Shown: positions 10,701 through 18,398, counted from the first letter of the stretch. The stretch: DNA of 64,000 nt from an uncultured Maribacter sp. (GCA_947493885.1 CANLTE010000003.1:480264-544263), one strand, 5' to 3'. Translations and numbers: made by a program. The notes: generated from the sequence alone by a model not told the origin.

Positions 10701-11295
10701 CTTTTGTGGTAAAACCAATATAAGAGATTACTAAAACAGCGTTTTTATCGCTAACCTTAAGACTATATTTCCCATCAAAATCTGATTGCGTACCATTTGC
10801 AGTACCTTTCTCAACAATATTTGCTCCTGGTAAAGGACTACCGTCTTCGCTAGTTATTATACCCTCAACCGTATAGTCCTGTTCTTTAAGTCTATTTTCA
10901 TTGTTACTGACTTTTTTAACTTTAGACCTAGTATGTTTCCTTTTTTTTAAAACAATTTGATTTTTAACTAGTCGGTAGGAAATATTACTATTACTAAAAA
11001 TAATTTCTAATATTTCCTTAATTGGAGTTTTGTGAACTTTTATAGATACTTTTTGAGATACATCTACATCTCCAGTAATGTAAAAAAACTTAAATTGACT
11101 CTTAGATTCAATTTTTGCCAAAACATTTTCTATTGATTGCTTTTCTACATTTAATGAGATTTTTTTATTCTGAGAATAAGTGCTTGCATTTAAATTAAAC
11201 AACACCAGAACAAATAATAATAATGAGAGTTTCATTTCTCTGTTCTTTTTAAGGAAGTTTTCTAAAAACCCAGAAAACCTGTCTGTTTTTTTCAT
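7786..11295 (-). CDS. SusC/RagA family TonB-dependent transporter with STN signalling domain
   Basis: This 1169-residue outer-membrane transporter has, in order: a signal peptide (with a 20-residue leading extension before MKLSLLLFVLVLF), an STN domain at about 45 to 115 that contacts an anti-sigma factor, a carboxypeptidase-regulatory-like domain at about 145 to 225, a plug domain from about 230 (LEEVVIVAYS, then NINIRG), and a 22-strand barrel ending FGVNISL. The STN domain marks it as a signal-transducing transporter, which matches the fecR and sigma genes directly upstream. It imports the SusD-bound ligand using TonB energy. The 114-base gap to fecR contains a strong hairpin oriented as a plus-strand terminator. 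The ligand is unknown. Confidence 0.93.
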   Translation of the reverse strand: MKKTDRFSGFLENFLKKNREMKLSLLLFVLVLFNLNASTYSQNKKISLNVEKQSIENVLAKIESKSQFKFFYITGDVDVSQKVSIKVHKTPIKEILEIIFSNSNISYRLVKNQIVLKKRKHTRSKVKKVSNNENRLKEQDYTVEGIITSEDGSPLPGANIVEKGTANGTQSDFDGKYSLKVSDKNAVLVISYIGFTTKELLVDGKNTINVTLKEDAASLEEVVIVAYSTQKKTTVTGAISSLKAKEVSEIPVSNVASSLAGRVTGLNMRPNGGAPGDDSPNINIRGVVTNGSTSPLIVVDGIRRNNLQQINPNSIETVTVLKDAAAVAPFGIGGANGVILITTKKGKLGKPSVSISTSVGFQKPTYLPEMVSAKDYMIIQNEGYFNDNPNGSTPPNDPNLVANYDNLHAQDPFLYPDSKFTDVYKTTSPVTTNGIEISGGTEFVTYRGALSRFKQEGIFDPVGYQRYNYDLSLETKITPTTKVSLSLIGSIEDTKGIDANENLPHLFRSFYKFVPTQSLLYPGGDKWGESSASTPVGVLKSKGYRKDEDNTLLSSVAVEQDLSFIKGLSVKGVFSYDSKSEYEKGFHVPFVYQNINLDATPYTFTDAISNQEGNGAPFTWLQIQNRRSKTFTYQGYVNYKRSFGNHNVSGLFVAESTEREGDWFQARRERFGLDIDELDLGSSDLLDSSNRGSSWTQSELGYVYRLGYTYKDKYLLEASGRYDGHYSFAPGSRWGYFPAYSAGWRISEEKFMNNISSIDNLKLRGSWGKSGNLPYFRNNNGTFRIADYQYLDGYDLRGNAYAFGSGAVVQGSRIPRESNPNITWEIATKLDIGFDLSMWNSLLKLEFDYFKEDRTGMLLPPQVTLPVEYGLDLAQENKGEMNNRGFEIAVSSFKKFENGLIMNIGANFSYAKNEVVELFESDAQRENANRTRKGRPLRTRFGYKSLGLFSTSDDTNGDGFVNEDDGYNVQQFGDLRPGDIRYADLSGPDGVPDGIIDINDETVIGDPSEYPGMTFGLNTSFEHKGFDLSLFFQGAAKSSVSMRTFLTVPFSNNGSNFAYEYFDNRWTPDNQNARYPRATTAPTPNNGQNSDFWIEDTSYLRLKTLTLGYTLPVALTDKMGVGPIRFHLIGQNLLTFSGLDFIDPELGYRDLERAYPVGKSFAFGVNISL

Positions 11296-11347
11296 AATTT
11301 AGTGTGATTTTGATTGGTTATTTTCATTTCTGTTAAAATCGTTTTGT

Positions 11348-11381
11348 GTCGAGAAACGTTGCCGCGTTTCTCGACTTTTTT
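11348..11381 (+). terminator. intrinsic terminator on the strand opposite susC (candidate antisense RNA end)
   Basis: A perfect 11-bp stem, GTCGAGAAACG (11348-11358) with CGTTTCTCGAC (11365-11375), has a six-base loop and is followed by six T on the plus strand. On the minus strand it is followed by ACAAAAC, so it is not a terminator for fecR. No plus-strand gene lies upstream; the only transcript it could end is one antisense to the start of susC. A -7-like TGATTTTG (one mismatch) at 11305-11312 could give an RNA of about 60 bases. Confidence 0.7.
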
Positions 11382-11409
11382 GTTTTCCTATCAAGTCATG
11401 TCTCTGTAT

Positions 11410-12534
11410 TTAAGGTTTATTAATTATTATTTTATTATCTACAATTTTGTAATTAAATCCAGCACTTTCTTTAAAGGTGTCCAACAAATCAATTATGGAC
11501 TCATTTTTAAAATCTCCCCTAAATCTTAATTTGTTTAATTTTAGATATTTATTTTCAATAACTACATTGTACTTCCGCTCTATTTTTTTTACGATGTTCA
11601 TAAAGTTTTCGTTGTTAAAGAGCAGCCTACCATCCAGCCAACCTAAATAATGGCTAATGTTAACGTTTTTAACCTCTATGTTTTGTTGTAACAATGATGC
11701 CTTTTGACCAGGAGCTATTTTTTTATGATATTTTGGATTGTTTTTCTCAAGTTGATTGTATACCACCACGCTTCCTTCTGCCAACACCGCATAAGCCTCT
11801 GTATTCTCATAGGAATTCACATTAAAATGAGTTCCCAAAACCTTTACTCCAATGTTATTAGCATTTACTACAAAAGCATGGTTTAAGTCTTTGGAAACTT
11901 CAAAATATGCTTCCCCCTGTAAATAGATTTCTCTTTGCTTTCCTGGTATAAAGTTTACCGGGTACTTCATAGTTGACCCAGCATTTAAATGAACTGCCGT
12001 GCCATCTGATAATATTAATCTAAAAGTTCTTCCATTTGGAATTTCTATTTCATTATAAACAAGTTCTGTTACTTCTTTATTGGCTGTATAACTAATAGAT
12101 GCTCCATTTTGTTTCCCTATAATTTGCCCATTATTAAGTAATGCTTGTTTGTCATTGGTGTTAATTACAACCTTTTTATTATCACCAGTTTTAAGAATTA
12201 TTGGTTGTTCAGAAATTACTAAAGGAGGAGATTGGTTTTCTTTTTTATCAGTCCTAAAAAACCAAATGGATAAAGAAAATATTGCAATTAATACGGCAGC
12301 GTATTTTAAATACTTTACAAAAAACAACTTATTTTCTTTTTTACTTTCTATTGTCTCAAGTGCAATTTTTTGCCAAATTTTATTTTTAATATCCGATTCA
12401 AAATTTAATTCTTTAAGAGGTACACTTTTATCTTGAAAAGATTCTATGTAATTATCTAATAACTCCTTTTCGGCATCACTACACTCATTGTTAACATATT
12501 TTCTAAAAAGCCTTTTTGCTTGTCTCTTATTCAT
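11410..12534 (-). CDS. FecR family anti-sigma factor
   Basis: This 374-residue protein has a cytoplasmic N-terminal region of about 80 residues (CSDAEKELLDNYI), a single membrane segment (YAAVLIAIFSLSIWFF), then the periplasmic FecR domain (VVINTNDKQALL, GEAYFEVSKD, VLGTHFNVNSY) and a C-terminal DUF4974 domain (FMNIVKKIERKYNVVI) that resembles the STN fold. FecR proteins hold the sigma factor inactive and pass on the signal from the transporter's STN domain. It lies between the sigma gene and susC on the same strand, as in typical Bacteroidota transport loci. Confidence 0.93.
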   Translation of the reverse strand: MNKRQAKRLFRKYVNNECSDAEKELLDNYIESFQDKSVPLKELNFESDIKNKIWQKIALETIESKKENKLFFVKYLKYAAVLIAIFSLSIWFFRTDKKENQSPPLVISEQPIILKTGDNKKVVINTNDKQALLNNGQIIGKQNGASISYTANKEVTELVYNEIEIPNGRTFRLILSDGTAVHLNAGSTMKYPVNFIPGKQREIYLQGEAYFEVSKDLNHAFVVNANNIGVKVLGTHFNVNSYENTEAYAVLAEGSVVVYNQLEKNNPKYHKKIAPGQKASLLQQNIEVKNVNISHYLGWLDGRLLFNNENFMNIVKKIERKYNVVIENKYLKLNKLRFRGDFKNESIIDLLDTFKESAGFNYKIVDNKIIINKP

Positions 12535-12569
12535 AAATTACTAAACTAAAAAGTGTTTATATATACTAA

Positions 12570-12593
12570 GTACCATAAAATGACATATGGTAC
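12570..12593. repeat. inverted repeat upstream of fecR
   Basis: GTACCAT (12570-12576) and ATGGTAC (12587-12593) form a 7-bp inverted repeat with a 10-base loop, 36 bases before the fecR start. It could be an operator or a leader hairpin. A second, AT-only inverted repeat lies just beyond it around 12610 to 12641. Confidence 0.35.
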
Positions 12594-12719
12594 ACGTTAG
12601 CATTCTATATTTTTAATTTTTATATGACAAAAATTAAAAAATACGCTGTTTTTTTGTAAAAAAAATAGGAATATGATATTGTTTTGAATGAAGTAACCCG
12701 TTTTACTTACGTATGATTA

Positions 12720-13304
12720 CTATATAGGAATAGAAAAACAAATAAGAAAAAAATACAACACCACTTCTTCTGACTGAAGTCCTAATTTTATTTTTTGTAT
12801 ACCCTTGGAAATCTGATTCTTAACTGCCTGAATAGTGATTCCTAATTCATTTGCGATTTCCTTATTAGACTTATGTTCGAACCTACTTAAAACAAAAATT
12901 TGTTTGCATCTATTAGGTAACTGGTTCTCGACAATATTAATAATTAACTCTTCTAATTCCAGATATTCCATTTTTAAAGATATATTCATAGAAACATCTA
13001 TTAAATTAAGTCTAGTTAAATCTTCGTTTGAGATTTTTCTGTTTCTGATATAATTAAAAATTTGAAATTTTACGCACTGAAAGAGGTAGGCTTTTAGGTT
13101 TTTAATACTGGTATCTTTACGCTTAGACCATAAGTCTCCAAAAATGTTTTGAATAATATCTTCACAGACTTCTTTATTATTTAATATTTTAAAAGCGTAG
13201 TGAAACATGTTCTTAGAATATTTATCATAAACTTCTCTAAAAGCACTTGGGTTTCCATTTGCTATGAGGTTTAGAATAATATCATCAGAAAGACTTTTAG
13301 TCAT
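12720..13304 (-). CDS. ECF (FecI-like) RNA polymerase sigma-70 factor
   Basis: The 194-residue protein has sigma region 2 at about residues 20 to 90 (FREVYDKYSKNMFHYAFKI, then DIIQNIFGDLW) and region 4 at about 115 to 175 (LPNRCKQIFVLSRFE, then NKEIANELGITIQAVKNQIS, a helix-turn-helix). It should direct transcription of the susC-susD genes once FecR releases it. The C-terminus is unusual: the last 14 residues or so are strongly hydrophobic (VVLYFFLICFSIPI) and could touch the membrane or FecR. It is first in the sigma-fecR-susC-susD order, separated from the upstream lipoprotein gene by a terminator. Confidence 0.92.
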   Translation of the reverse strand: MTKSLSDDIILNLIANGNPSAFREVYDKYSKNMFHYAFKILNNKEVCEDIIQNIFGDLWSKRKDTSIKNLKAYLFQCVKFQIFNYIRNRKISNEDLTRLNLIDVSMNISLKMEYLELEELIINIVENQLPNRCKQIFVLSRFEHKSNKEIANELGITIQAVKNQISKGIQKIKLGLQSEEVVLYFFLICFSIPI

Positions 13305-13393
13305 TTTATGCTTGAGGAGATATAAATTTCGAAATAAATATATTCAAAATATAACAATAATATAATGTATATCTAAAAATATTATATTAAATA

Positions 13394-13436
13394 CAAAAAA
13401 AGGGAACCTAAACCATTGGTTTAAGTTCCCTTTTTC
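13394..13436 (-). terminator. intrinsic terminator of the beta-propeller lipoprotein gene
   Basis: AAAGGGAAC and GTTCCCTTT pair around an inner TAAACC/GGTTTA stem, with A and T runs outside. On the minus strand it ends in seven T. It separates the lipoprotein gene from the sigma-fecR-susCD unit. Confidence 0.8.
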
Positions 13437-13458
13437 AATATAAAATTTAAGTAGTTGT

Positions 13459-15108
13459 TTAGAATTTCTTTTTTACATCTCTAAATGTTCCTGATACAGT
13501 AGCAGTTTCGGATTTAGTAACTTTTCCAAAAATGTTTACCACAGAGCTTTCTCCAATAAATTCAAGAGTTGCACCATCATTTAATATTAAATCTCCGTAT
13601 ATCGTAAGGTTACCTTCTACTCTAAGCGTTGCATTTGCGTTTACAGTAACATTTTTTCTTTTATTGTTACGAGCTACAACAAATGTTCCATTCATTTCAA
13701 AAATAGAATTACTATTTAGGTTAACCTCATTTTTAACAGTCCATGAACCACATAGAAGTAATTGTCCATTTACATTAAAGTCATTGAACCTTTTTGCACC
13801 TCTAAATTCAAAAGTATCTCCTTGATTTACATTTAAATCAGAACTTCCTGAATATCGTTCTAAACTAGCACAACGCGCCGCTAAACTCTCGTTTGGCTTG
13901 TTCAATTTTATAATCTGTAAACCTTGTTTTCCAGAAGCAGCAAAAACATAATCGCCTTTAGAATCTACATAGTTTATAGAGCCTTCAAGCTCAATAATAC
14001 CAACTAAATCCGTATTATTCGTTTGTTTCTCTGATAAACAAAGTCCGGCTCCACCATTTGCCATTAACACAACTTCATCATTTGTTGCTACTGCATTGGT
14101 AACCACATCTGCTCCATCTACTCCATTTGGGTTTGCCAAAATTGGAACATATTCTACCAAAGTACCACTAGCTATATTATAAACTCCAGCTCCTTTGCTT
14201 CCTTCGGCTACTACAATGTTTTCACCAACAAAGTCCAAGGTTCTTTTTGTATTATTTCCAAAATCAGATTGAATTGCTATTTCTTTTGATACATTTAAAT
14301 CTTGGTCTAAAATGGCAATACCTTTGCTGGCATCTAATACGGCTATATTGTTGTCTTTAACAGCTACAGAACGTAAATCTTGAAAAGCTGTTTCATTTTG
14401 CACTGTTAATTCCGCTTTATCATAGGCTGTAACGTATCCTTCCTGACCGCTAGTCACAAGAACTTTATCTCCCTGGGTATCCACATCAGTAGCGTTGTAT
14501 CCTTCCTGGAATGCATAAGATATACCCGCTTCAAGGTTAAACTTACCACTAGAAGCATGTATTTTAGCTAAATATGAATTAGATGTTGCTCTAACCGATT
14601 TTTCGGAATCAACACCTCCTACCGCATAAACAAAACCATCTTCATATTTTACAGCATTAACATCTGCATTTGTATAATAAAGTCTTGAAGAAACTCTAGG
14701 CTTGGTTGGATCACTAACATTAATAATATCAATTGCACCTGCCAAACCATCTTCTACAGTATTATAAGATACATATGCGTAATTTCCATCAACATGTACA
14801 TGAGAAGCTGTTAGGTTTTCTCCTCCGTTTCTAAATTTTGGAGGCGAAACTTGCGCAACTAACGTCAATGGATAATCCCCTGCTTCTGTGTTCTCTCCTT
14901 TAGCGCTTAAAGATTTTCCAGACAAAGTAGCTTCATCAAAAATATCTAAAACACCAGATTTATCATAGCTAATACTATTCTCTAAATCCTGCTCATTCTC
15001 CTCAATCGAAATATCATCTTTGGGATCGCTATATACTGTAGTTTCATCACTACACGACGCAGTCAGAACAACTGCAGCCATAGCAAAAAAGTATGCTTTT
15101 CTAATCAT
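13459..15108 (-). CDS. LVIVD/beta-propeller lipoprotein with C-terminal beta-solenoid
   Basis: This 549-residue lipoprotein (lipobox LTASC) has an acidic low-complexity stretch to about residue 60, then repeated beta-blades typical of LVIVD propellers (NYAYVSYN, INVSDPTKPR, GFVYAVGG, GDYVFAASGKQGLQIIKL) to about residue 415. The remaining 130 residues are a different repeat, short hydrophobic beta-rungs with Asn and Gly (FNVNGQLLLCG, NSIFEMNGTFVVA, LRVEGNLTIYGDLILNDGATL), which suggests a small beta-solenoid. It is likely a cell-surface structural or adhesive protein. It reads toward the sigma factor but has its own terminator. A leader inverted repeat precedes its ATG. No enzymatic motif is seen. 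Confidence 0.75.
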   Translation of the reverse strand: MIRKAYFFAMAAVVLTASCSDETTVYSDPKDDISIEENEQDLENSISYDKSGVLDIFDEATLSGKSLSAKGENTEAGDYPLTLVAQVSPPKFRNGGENLTASHVHVDGNYAYVSYNTVEDGLAGAIDIINVSDPTKPRVSSRLYYTNADVNAVKYEDGFVYAVGGVDSEKSVRATSNSYLAKIHASSGKFNLEAGISYAFQEGYNATDVDTQGDKVLVTSGQEGYVTAYDKAELTVQNETAFQDLRSVAVKDNNIAVLDASKGIAILDQDLNVSKEIAIQSDFGNNTKRTLDFVGENIVVAEGSKGAGVYNIASGTLVEYVPILANPNGVDGADVVTNAVATNDEVVLMANGGAGLCLSEKQTNNTDLVGIIELEGSINYVDSKGDYVFAASGKQGLQIIKLNKPNESLAARCASLERYSGSSDLNVNQGDTFEFRGAKRFNDFNVNGQLLLCGSWTVKNEVNLNSNSIFEMNGTFVVARNNKRKNVTVNANATLRVEGNLTIYGDLILNDGATLEFIGESSVVNIFGKVTKSETATVSGTFRDVKKKF

Positions 15109-15110
15109 TA

Positions 15111-15158
15111 TGTAGGTATTTTAAAGATTTGGTCTTTCAAATAACGAAATTACCTACA
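15111..15158 (-). promoter_or_regulatory. leader inverted repeat before the beta-propeller lipoprotein
   Basis: TGTAGGTA (15111-15118) and TACCTACA (15151-15158) are perfect inverted arms. Between them AAAGA and TCTTT form a second small stem. The structure ends two bases before the ATG, so in RNA it would fold over the ribosome entry site. Confidence 0.5.
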
Positions 15159-15241
15159 CAAAAGTATTCTTAGCCATTAACTTTTCGATGAACTACAAAA
15201 TTAATAGCTTCAACTGTGTTAAATAGCTAACAATAAACACG

Positions 15242-15892
15242 CTATATTTTCCTTGCTTTTGCCATTATAAACAAAATAACTATTGGAACCGCCAAAAAAA
15301 TTACCATAAACGGTTGCGATGTTATTAAACTAGGCATAAAAAGTAGTGTAGTAGCGTAACCTCCTATTGCCCCACCAAAGTGCGCAGTATGACCAATATT
15401 ACCTAATCTACTTTTCATCCCATAAATAGAATATAACAAATAGCCTATACCTATAACATAAGCGGGAACCGGAATAGGTATAAACATTAAACCAAGTTGC
15501 ATATTGGGTTGTAGCAATATTGCAGCATAAAGCACGCCCGTAACAGCACCACTTGCTCCTACTGCACTATAATACGGTTCGTTTTTATGAAAAAACAAAG
15601 ACAGTAAACCACCAGCAGCCAGGCTAATAAAATATATAATTAAAAACTTACTTGAGTTAAACCAACTGATTACTACATCTGCAAAAAAGTAAAGCGTAAA
15701 CATATTAAAAAACAAATGTGCCCAATCAACATGCAAAAATCCTGAGGTAAGCAAGCGTTCTTTTTGCCCTGCTTTAATGCCACTTATGTTAAATTTATAA
15801 CGTTCGAAAAAAGGGTGATCCTCAAAACCTTTTAGAGAAACTATAACATTCGCAGCTATTATTGCTATGGTTACTAAATGAAGGTTGTTCAT
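15242..15892 (-). CDS. rhomboid family intramembrane serine protease
   Basis: The 216-residue polytopic protein has the rhomboid hallmarks: HVDWAHLFFNMFTLYFF near residue 53, the catalytic serine in GASGAVTG near 112, and the catalytic histidine in HTAHFGGAIGG near 170. Six membrane segments can be drawn, the minimal rhomboid fold. Rhomboids cut membrane proteins within or next to their transmembrane helix. The gene is divergent from the acyltransferase; both -7 elements fall within one perfect palindrome. The substrate is unknown. Confidence 0.9.
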   Translation of the reverse strand: MNNLHLVTIAIIAANVIVSLKGFEDHPFFERYKFNISGIKAGQKERLLTSGFLHVDWAHLFFNMFTLYFFADVVISWFNSSKFLIIYFISLAAGGLLSLFFHKNEPYYSAVGASGAVTGVLYAAILLQPNMQLGLMFIPIPVPAYVIGIGYLLYSIYGMKSRLGNIGHTAHFGGAIGGYATTLLFMPSLITSQPFMVIFLAVPIVILFIMAKARKI

Positions 15893-15915
15893 GCGCGTTC
15901 AATTATGTTTGGACT

Positions 15916-15933
15916 CAAATATAGCTATATTTG
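15916..15933. promoter_or_regulatory. palindromic overlapping divergent -7 elements
   Basis: CAAATATAGCTATATTTG is a perfect 18-bp palindrome. Each half is a perfect -7 box (TATATTTG), one pointing to the rhomboid gene (start 15892), the other to the acyltransferase gene (start 15953). Both leave leaders of about 15 to 20 bases. -33 boxes are weak. Confidence 0.65.
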
Positions 15934-15952
15934 TGTATTATAATATTAAGCA

Positions 15953-16846
15953 ATGCAGCTATTAGTTTTTATTTTGGCATATCCACTTATCTGGATAATA
16001 TCTATACTTCCTTATCGAATTTTTTATTGGTTTTCTGATTTCGTGCATTTTATTGTTGTCACCATTTTTAAATATCGGAAAAAGGTTGTTTATAATAACC
16101 TTAAGTTAGTTTTTCCTGAAAAAACTGAATCCGAAATTAAACGGATTCAAAAAGAATTTTACAAACATATGATTGATATGTTTCTGGAAATGATTAAAAC
16201 CATGAATCTTTCTAAAAAAGAAGTAAAGAAAAGATATGATGTACAAAATATTGACCTTATTAAAAATATTACAAAAGAAAAAAGTGTTTTAATTGTTTGT
16301 TCGCATTTTGCCAATTGGGAGTGGAATGTTAGCATTAACAACTATATAAATGCAGAAACTAAAGGTTATGCAATTTACCAAAGAGTGTCTAACAAATACT
16401 TTAATGATTTTATTAAAAACATGAGAGCTCGTTGGAACACCGAATTAATTTTACAACAGCACACCATGAAGGCAATAATACAAAACGAACGCGACAATAT
16501 AAAGGGTGTTTATGGTATGGTGAGTGACCAATCACCACAAATAAGTAGAGCTAAATGTTGGGAAGAATTTATGGGTATAAAAGTTCCTATTTTTAATGGT
16601 GCCGAAGTGCTTGCCAAAAAATTAGATATTGCCGTAGTATTCTTAAAAGTATCTAAAGTAAAACGAGGATATTACAAAGCAGAATTTTATCCAATAACAA
16701 CAGATGCCAAGCATACTGAAAAAAACGAGATTACGAAAAGCTTTTTAAAGCATGCCGAAACTCAAATTAGAGAAAAACCCGAGCATTACCTGTGGACACA
16801 TCGTCGTTGGAAACACAGAGATAAAGTTCCTAAAGAGTTTTTATAA
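15953..16846 (+). CDS. LpxL/HtrB-type lysophospholipid acyltransferase (lipid A acyltransferase family)
   Basis: The 297-residue protein has an N-terminal membrane anchor (LLVFILAYPLIWIISILPY) and the acyltransferase HX4E motif, here HFANWE near residue 118, followed by the DQSPQ block near 190 and the C-terminal LWTHRRWKHR near 282. Members add a secondary acyl chain to lipid A (or related lipids) at the inner membrane. With the LpxH-like protein at the left of the window this is the second lipid A-type gene, though they are not in one operon. It ends in a clear terminator. Confidence 0.88.
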   Translation: MQLLVFILAYPLIWIISILPYRIFYWFSDFVHFIVVTIFKYRKKVVYNNLKLVFPEKTESEIKRIQKEFYKHMIDMFLEMIKTMNLSKKEVKKRYDVQNIDLIKNITKEKSVLIVCSHFANWEWNVSINNYINAETKGYAIYQRVSNKYFNDFIKNMRARWNTELILQQHTMKAIIQNERDNIKGVYGMVSDQSPQISRAKCWEEFMGIKVPIFNGAEVLAKKLDIAVVFLKVSKVKRGYYKAEFYPITTDAKHTEKNEITKSFLKHAETQIREKPEHYLWTHRRWKHRDKVPKEFL

Positions 16847-16851
16847 AATAC

Positions 16852-16890
16852 AAAACCCCACCTTCGGCTTCGCTATGGTGGGGTTTTATT
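16852..16890. terminator. bidirectional intrinsic terminator
   Basis: AAAACCCCACC (16852-16862) pairs with GGTGGGGTTTT (16877-16887); it serves the acyltransferase and the convergent glmM gene. Confidence 0.85.
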
Positions 16891-16914
16891 TATTCAAACA
16901 AGTTTAAGTAAATC

Positions 16915-18303
16915 TTAGATACCTGCAACTTCTTTAATTTCATTAATAATATTATCTGCCAAAGCGTCTGCCTCAGATTGACTTTTTGCTTCAGTATATA
17001 TTCTAATAATAGGCTCAGTATTAGACTTTCGTAAATGCACCCAGTTCTCAGCAAAATCTATTTTTACTCCATCAATAGTTGATATTTCCTCATTCTTGTA
17101 TTTATCAGCCATTGCAGTTAAAATACCATCAACATCTAACTCTGGCGTTAATTGAATTTTCTTTTTGCTCATAAAATAGCTCGGATAACTAGCTCTAAGC
17201 TCGGCTACAGTCCCTCCTTTTTCGGCCATTAACATTAAAAACAAAGCAGTACCAACTAACGAGTCTCTACCGTAGTGACTTTCTGGGTAAATTATCCCTC
17301 CATTACCTTCTCCTCCTATAATCGCGTTATTAGCTTTCATTTTGGTAACTACATTTACTTCTCCAACTGCAGCTGCTTCATAAGTCCCTCCATGCTTTTG
17401 TGTAATATCTCTTAATGCCCTAGATGAAGACAAATTTGAAACTGTATTTCCTTTAGTTTTTCCTAAAACATAATCTGCACAGGCTACTAAGGTATACTCC
17501 TCTCCAAACATTTCACCATCGTTGCTAATAAATGCCAAACGATCTACATCTGGATCAACAACAATTCCGAAATCTGCTTTTTCTTTTATTACCAAGTCAC
17601 AGATATCACCTAGGTGTTCTTTTAATGGCTCTGGGTTATGCGGAAAATGTCCTGTTGGATCACAATACAGTTCAACGACTTCTACTCCTAAAGTTTTTAA
17701 TAATTTAGGTATTGCAATACCTCCTGTAGAGTTTACACCATCAACTACAACTTTAAATTTTGCTTTTTTAATAGTCTCCACATCAACCAGTGATAGATTT
17801 AAAACTTCATCAATATGAATATCTATATACGAATCGTTACGCGTTGTAGTGCCTAAATCATCTACCTCAGCAAATGAAAAGCTTTCTTTCTCAGCCAACT
17901 GTAAAATAACGGCTCCTTGTTCAGCATCTAAAAACTCGCCTCTTTCATTTAAAAGTTTAAGAGCGTTCCATTGTTTTGGATTATGACTCGCGGTAAGAAT
18001 AATTCCACCATCGGCTTTTTCCAACGGAACTGCAATTTCTACAGTAGGTGTCGTAGATAAATCTAAATCAATTACATCAATACCAAGACCTGTTAATGTA
18101 GAAGCTACAAGGTTTTGAATCATTTGACCAGATAATCTGGCGTCTCTACCTATAACCACTTTTAACTGTTCTTTTTTTGAATAGTCTTTTAACCAAGTAC
18201 CGTAAGCAGCTGCAAATTTAACTGCATCTATTGGAGTTAAATTATCTCCGGGCTGACCGCCTATTGTACCTCTTATTCCTGAAATTGATTTGATTAGTGT
18301 CAT
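16915..18303 (-). CDS. glmM: phosphoglucosamine mutase
   Basis: The 462-residue alpha-D-phosphohexomutase has the phosphoserine loop TASHNP near residue 100, the metal-binding DPDVDR near 250, the sugar-binding GGEGNGG near 335, and the phosphate-binding RKSNTEPIIR near 428. GlmM turns glucosamine-6-phosphate into glucosamine-1-phosphate for UDP-GlcNAc, the precursor of peptidoglycan and lipid A. A phosphomannomutase role cannot be fully excluded, but flavobacterial proteins of this length and loop are usually GlmM. A -7 box, TATATTTG on the minus strand at 18324-18331, lies 20 bases before the ATG. Confidence 0.88.
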   Translation of the reverse strand: MTLIKSISGIRGTIGGQPGDNLTPIDAVKFAAAYGTWLKDYSKKEQLKVVIGRDARLSGQMIQNLVASTLTGLGIDVIDLDLSTTPTVEIAVPLEKADGGIILTASHNPKQWNALKLLNERGEFLDAEQGAVILQLAEKESFSFAEVDDLGTTTRNDSYIDIHIDEVLNLSLVDVETIKKAKFKVVVDGVNSTGGIAIPKLLKTLGVEVVELYCDPTGHFPHNPEPLKEHLGDICDLVIKEKADFGIVVDPDVDRLAFISNDGEMFGEEYTLVACADYVLGKTKGNTVSNLSSSRALRDITQKHGGTYEAAAVGEVNVVTKMKANNAIIGGEGNGGIIYPESHYGRDSLVGTALFLMLMAEKGGTVAELRASYPSYFMSKKKIQLTPELDVDGILTAMADKYKNEEISTIDGVKIDFAENWVHLRKSNTEPIIRIYTEAKSQSEADALADNIINEIKEVAGI

Positions 18304-18323
18304 ATAATTCTAAAAAGTTTTTG

Positions 18324-18331
18324 CAAATATA
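18324..18331 (-). promoter_or_regulatory. -7 promoter element for glmM
   Basis: Minus-strand TATATTTG matches TAnnTTTG 20 bases before the glmM ATG. No perfect -33 TTG at N19-20. Confidence 0.5.
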
Positions 18332-18398
18332 CAGGTCTAATATGAATCATAAGTTTAGCAATTCGTAAATTCGACCTTAAGAAAACTTTTATAGTCCA

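Noticed and set aside
5947..11295. SusC/SusD pair considered as a defined polysaccharide-utilisation locus
   Set aside because: There is no carbohydrate-active enzyme, so no glycan can be named; I call it only a nutrient-uptake locus.
12610..12641. AT-only inverted repeat between the sigma and fecR genes considered as a terminator
   Set aside because: The stem is made only of A and T, so it would be weak and such repeats are common in this AT-rich DNA.
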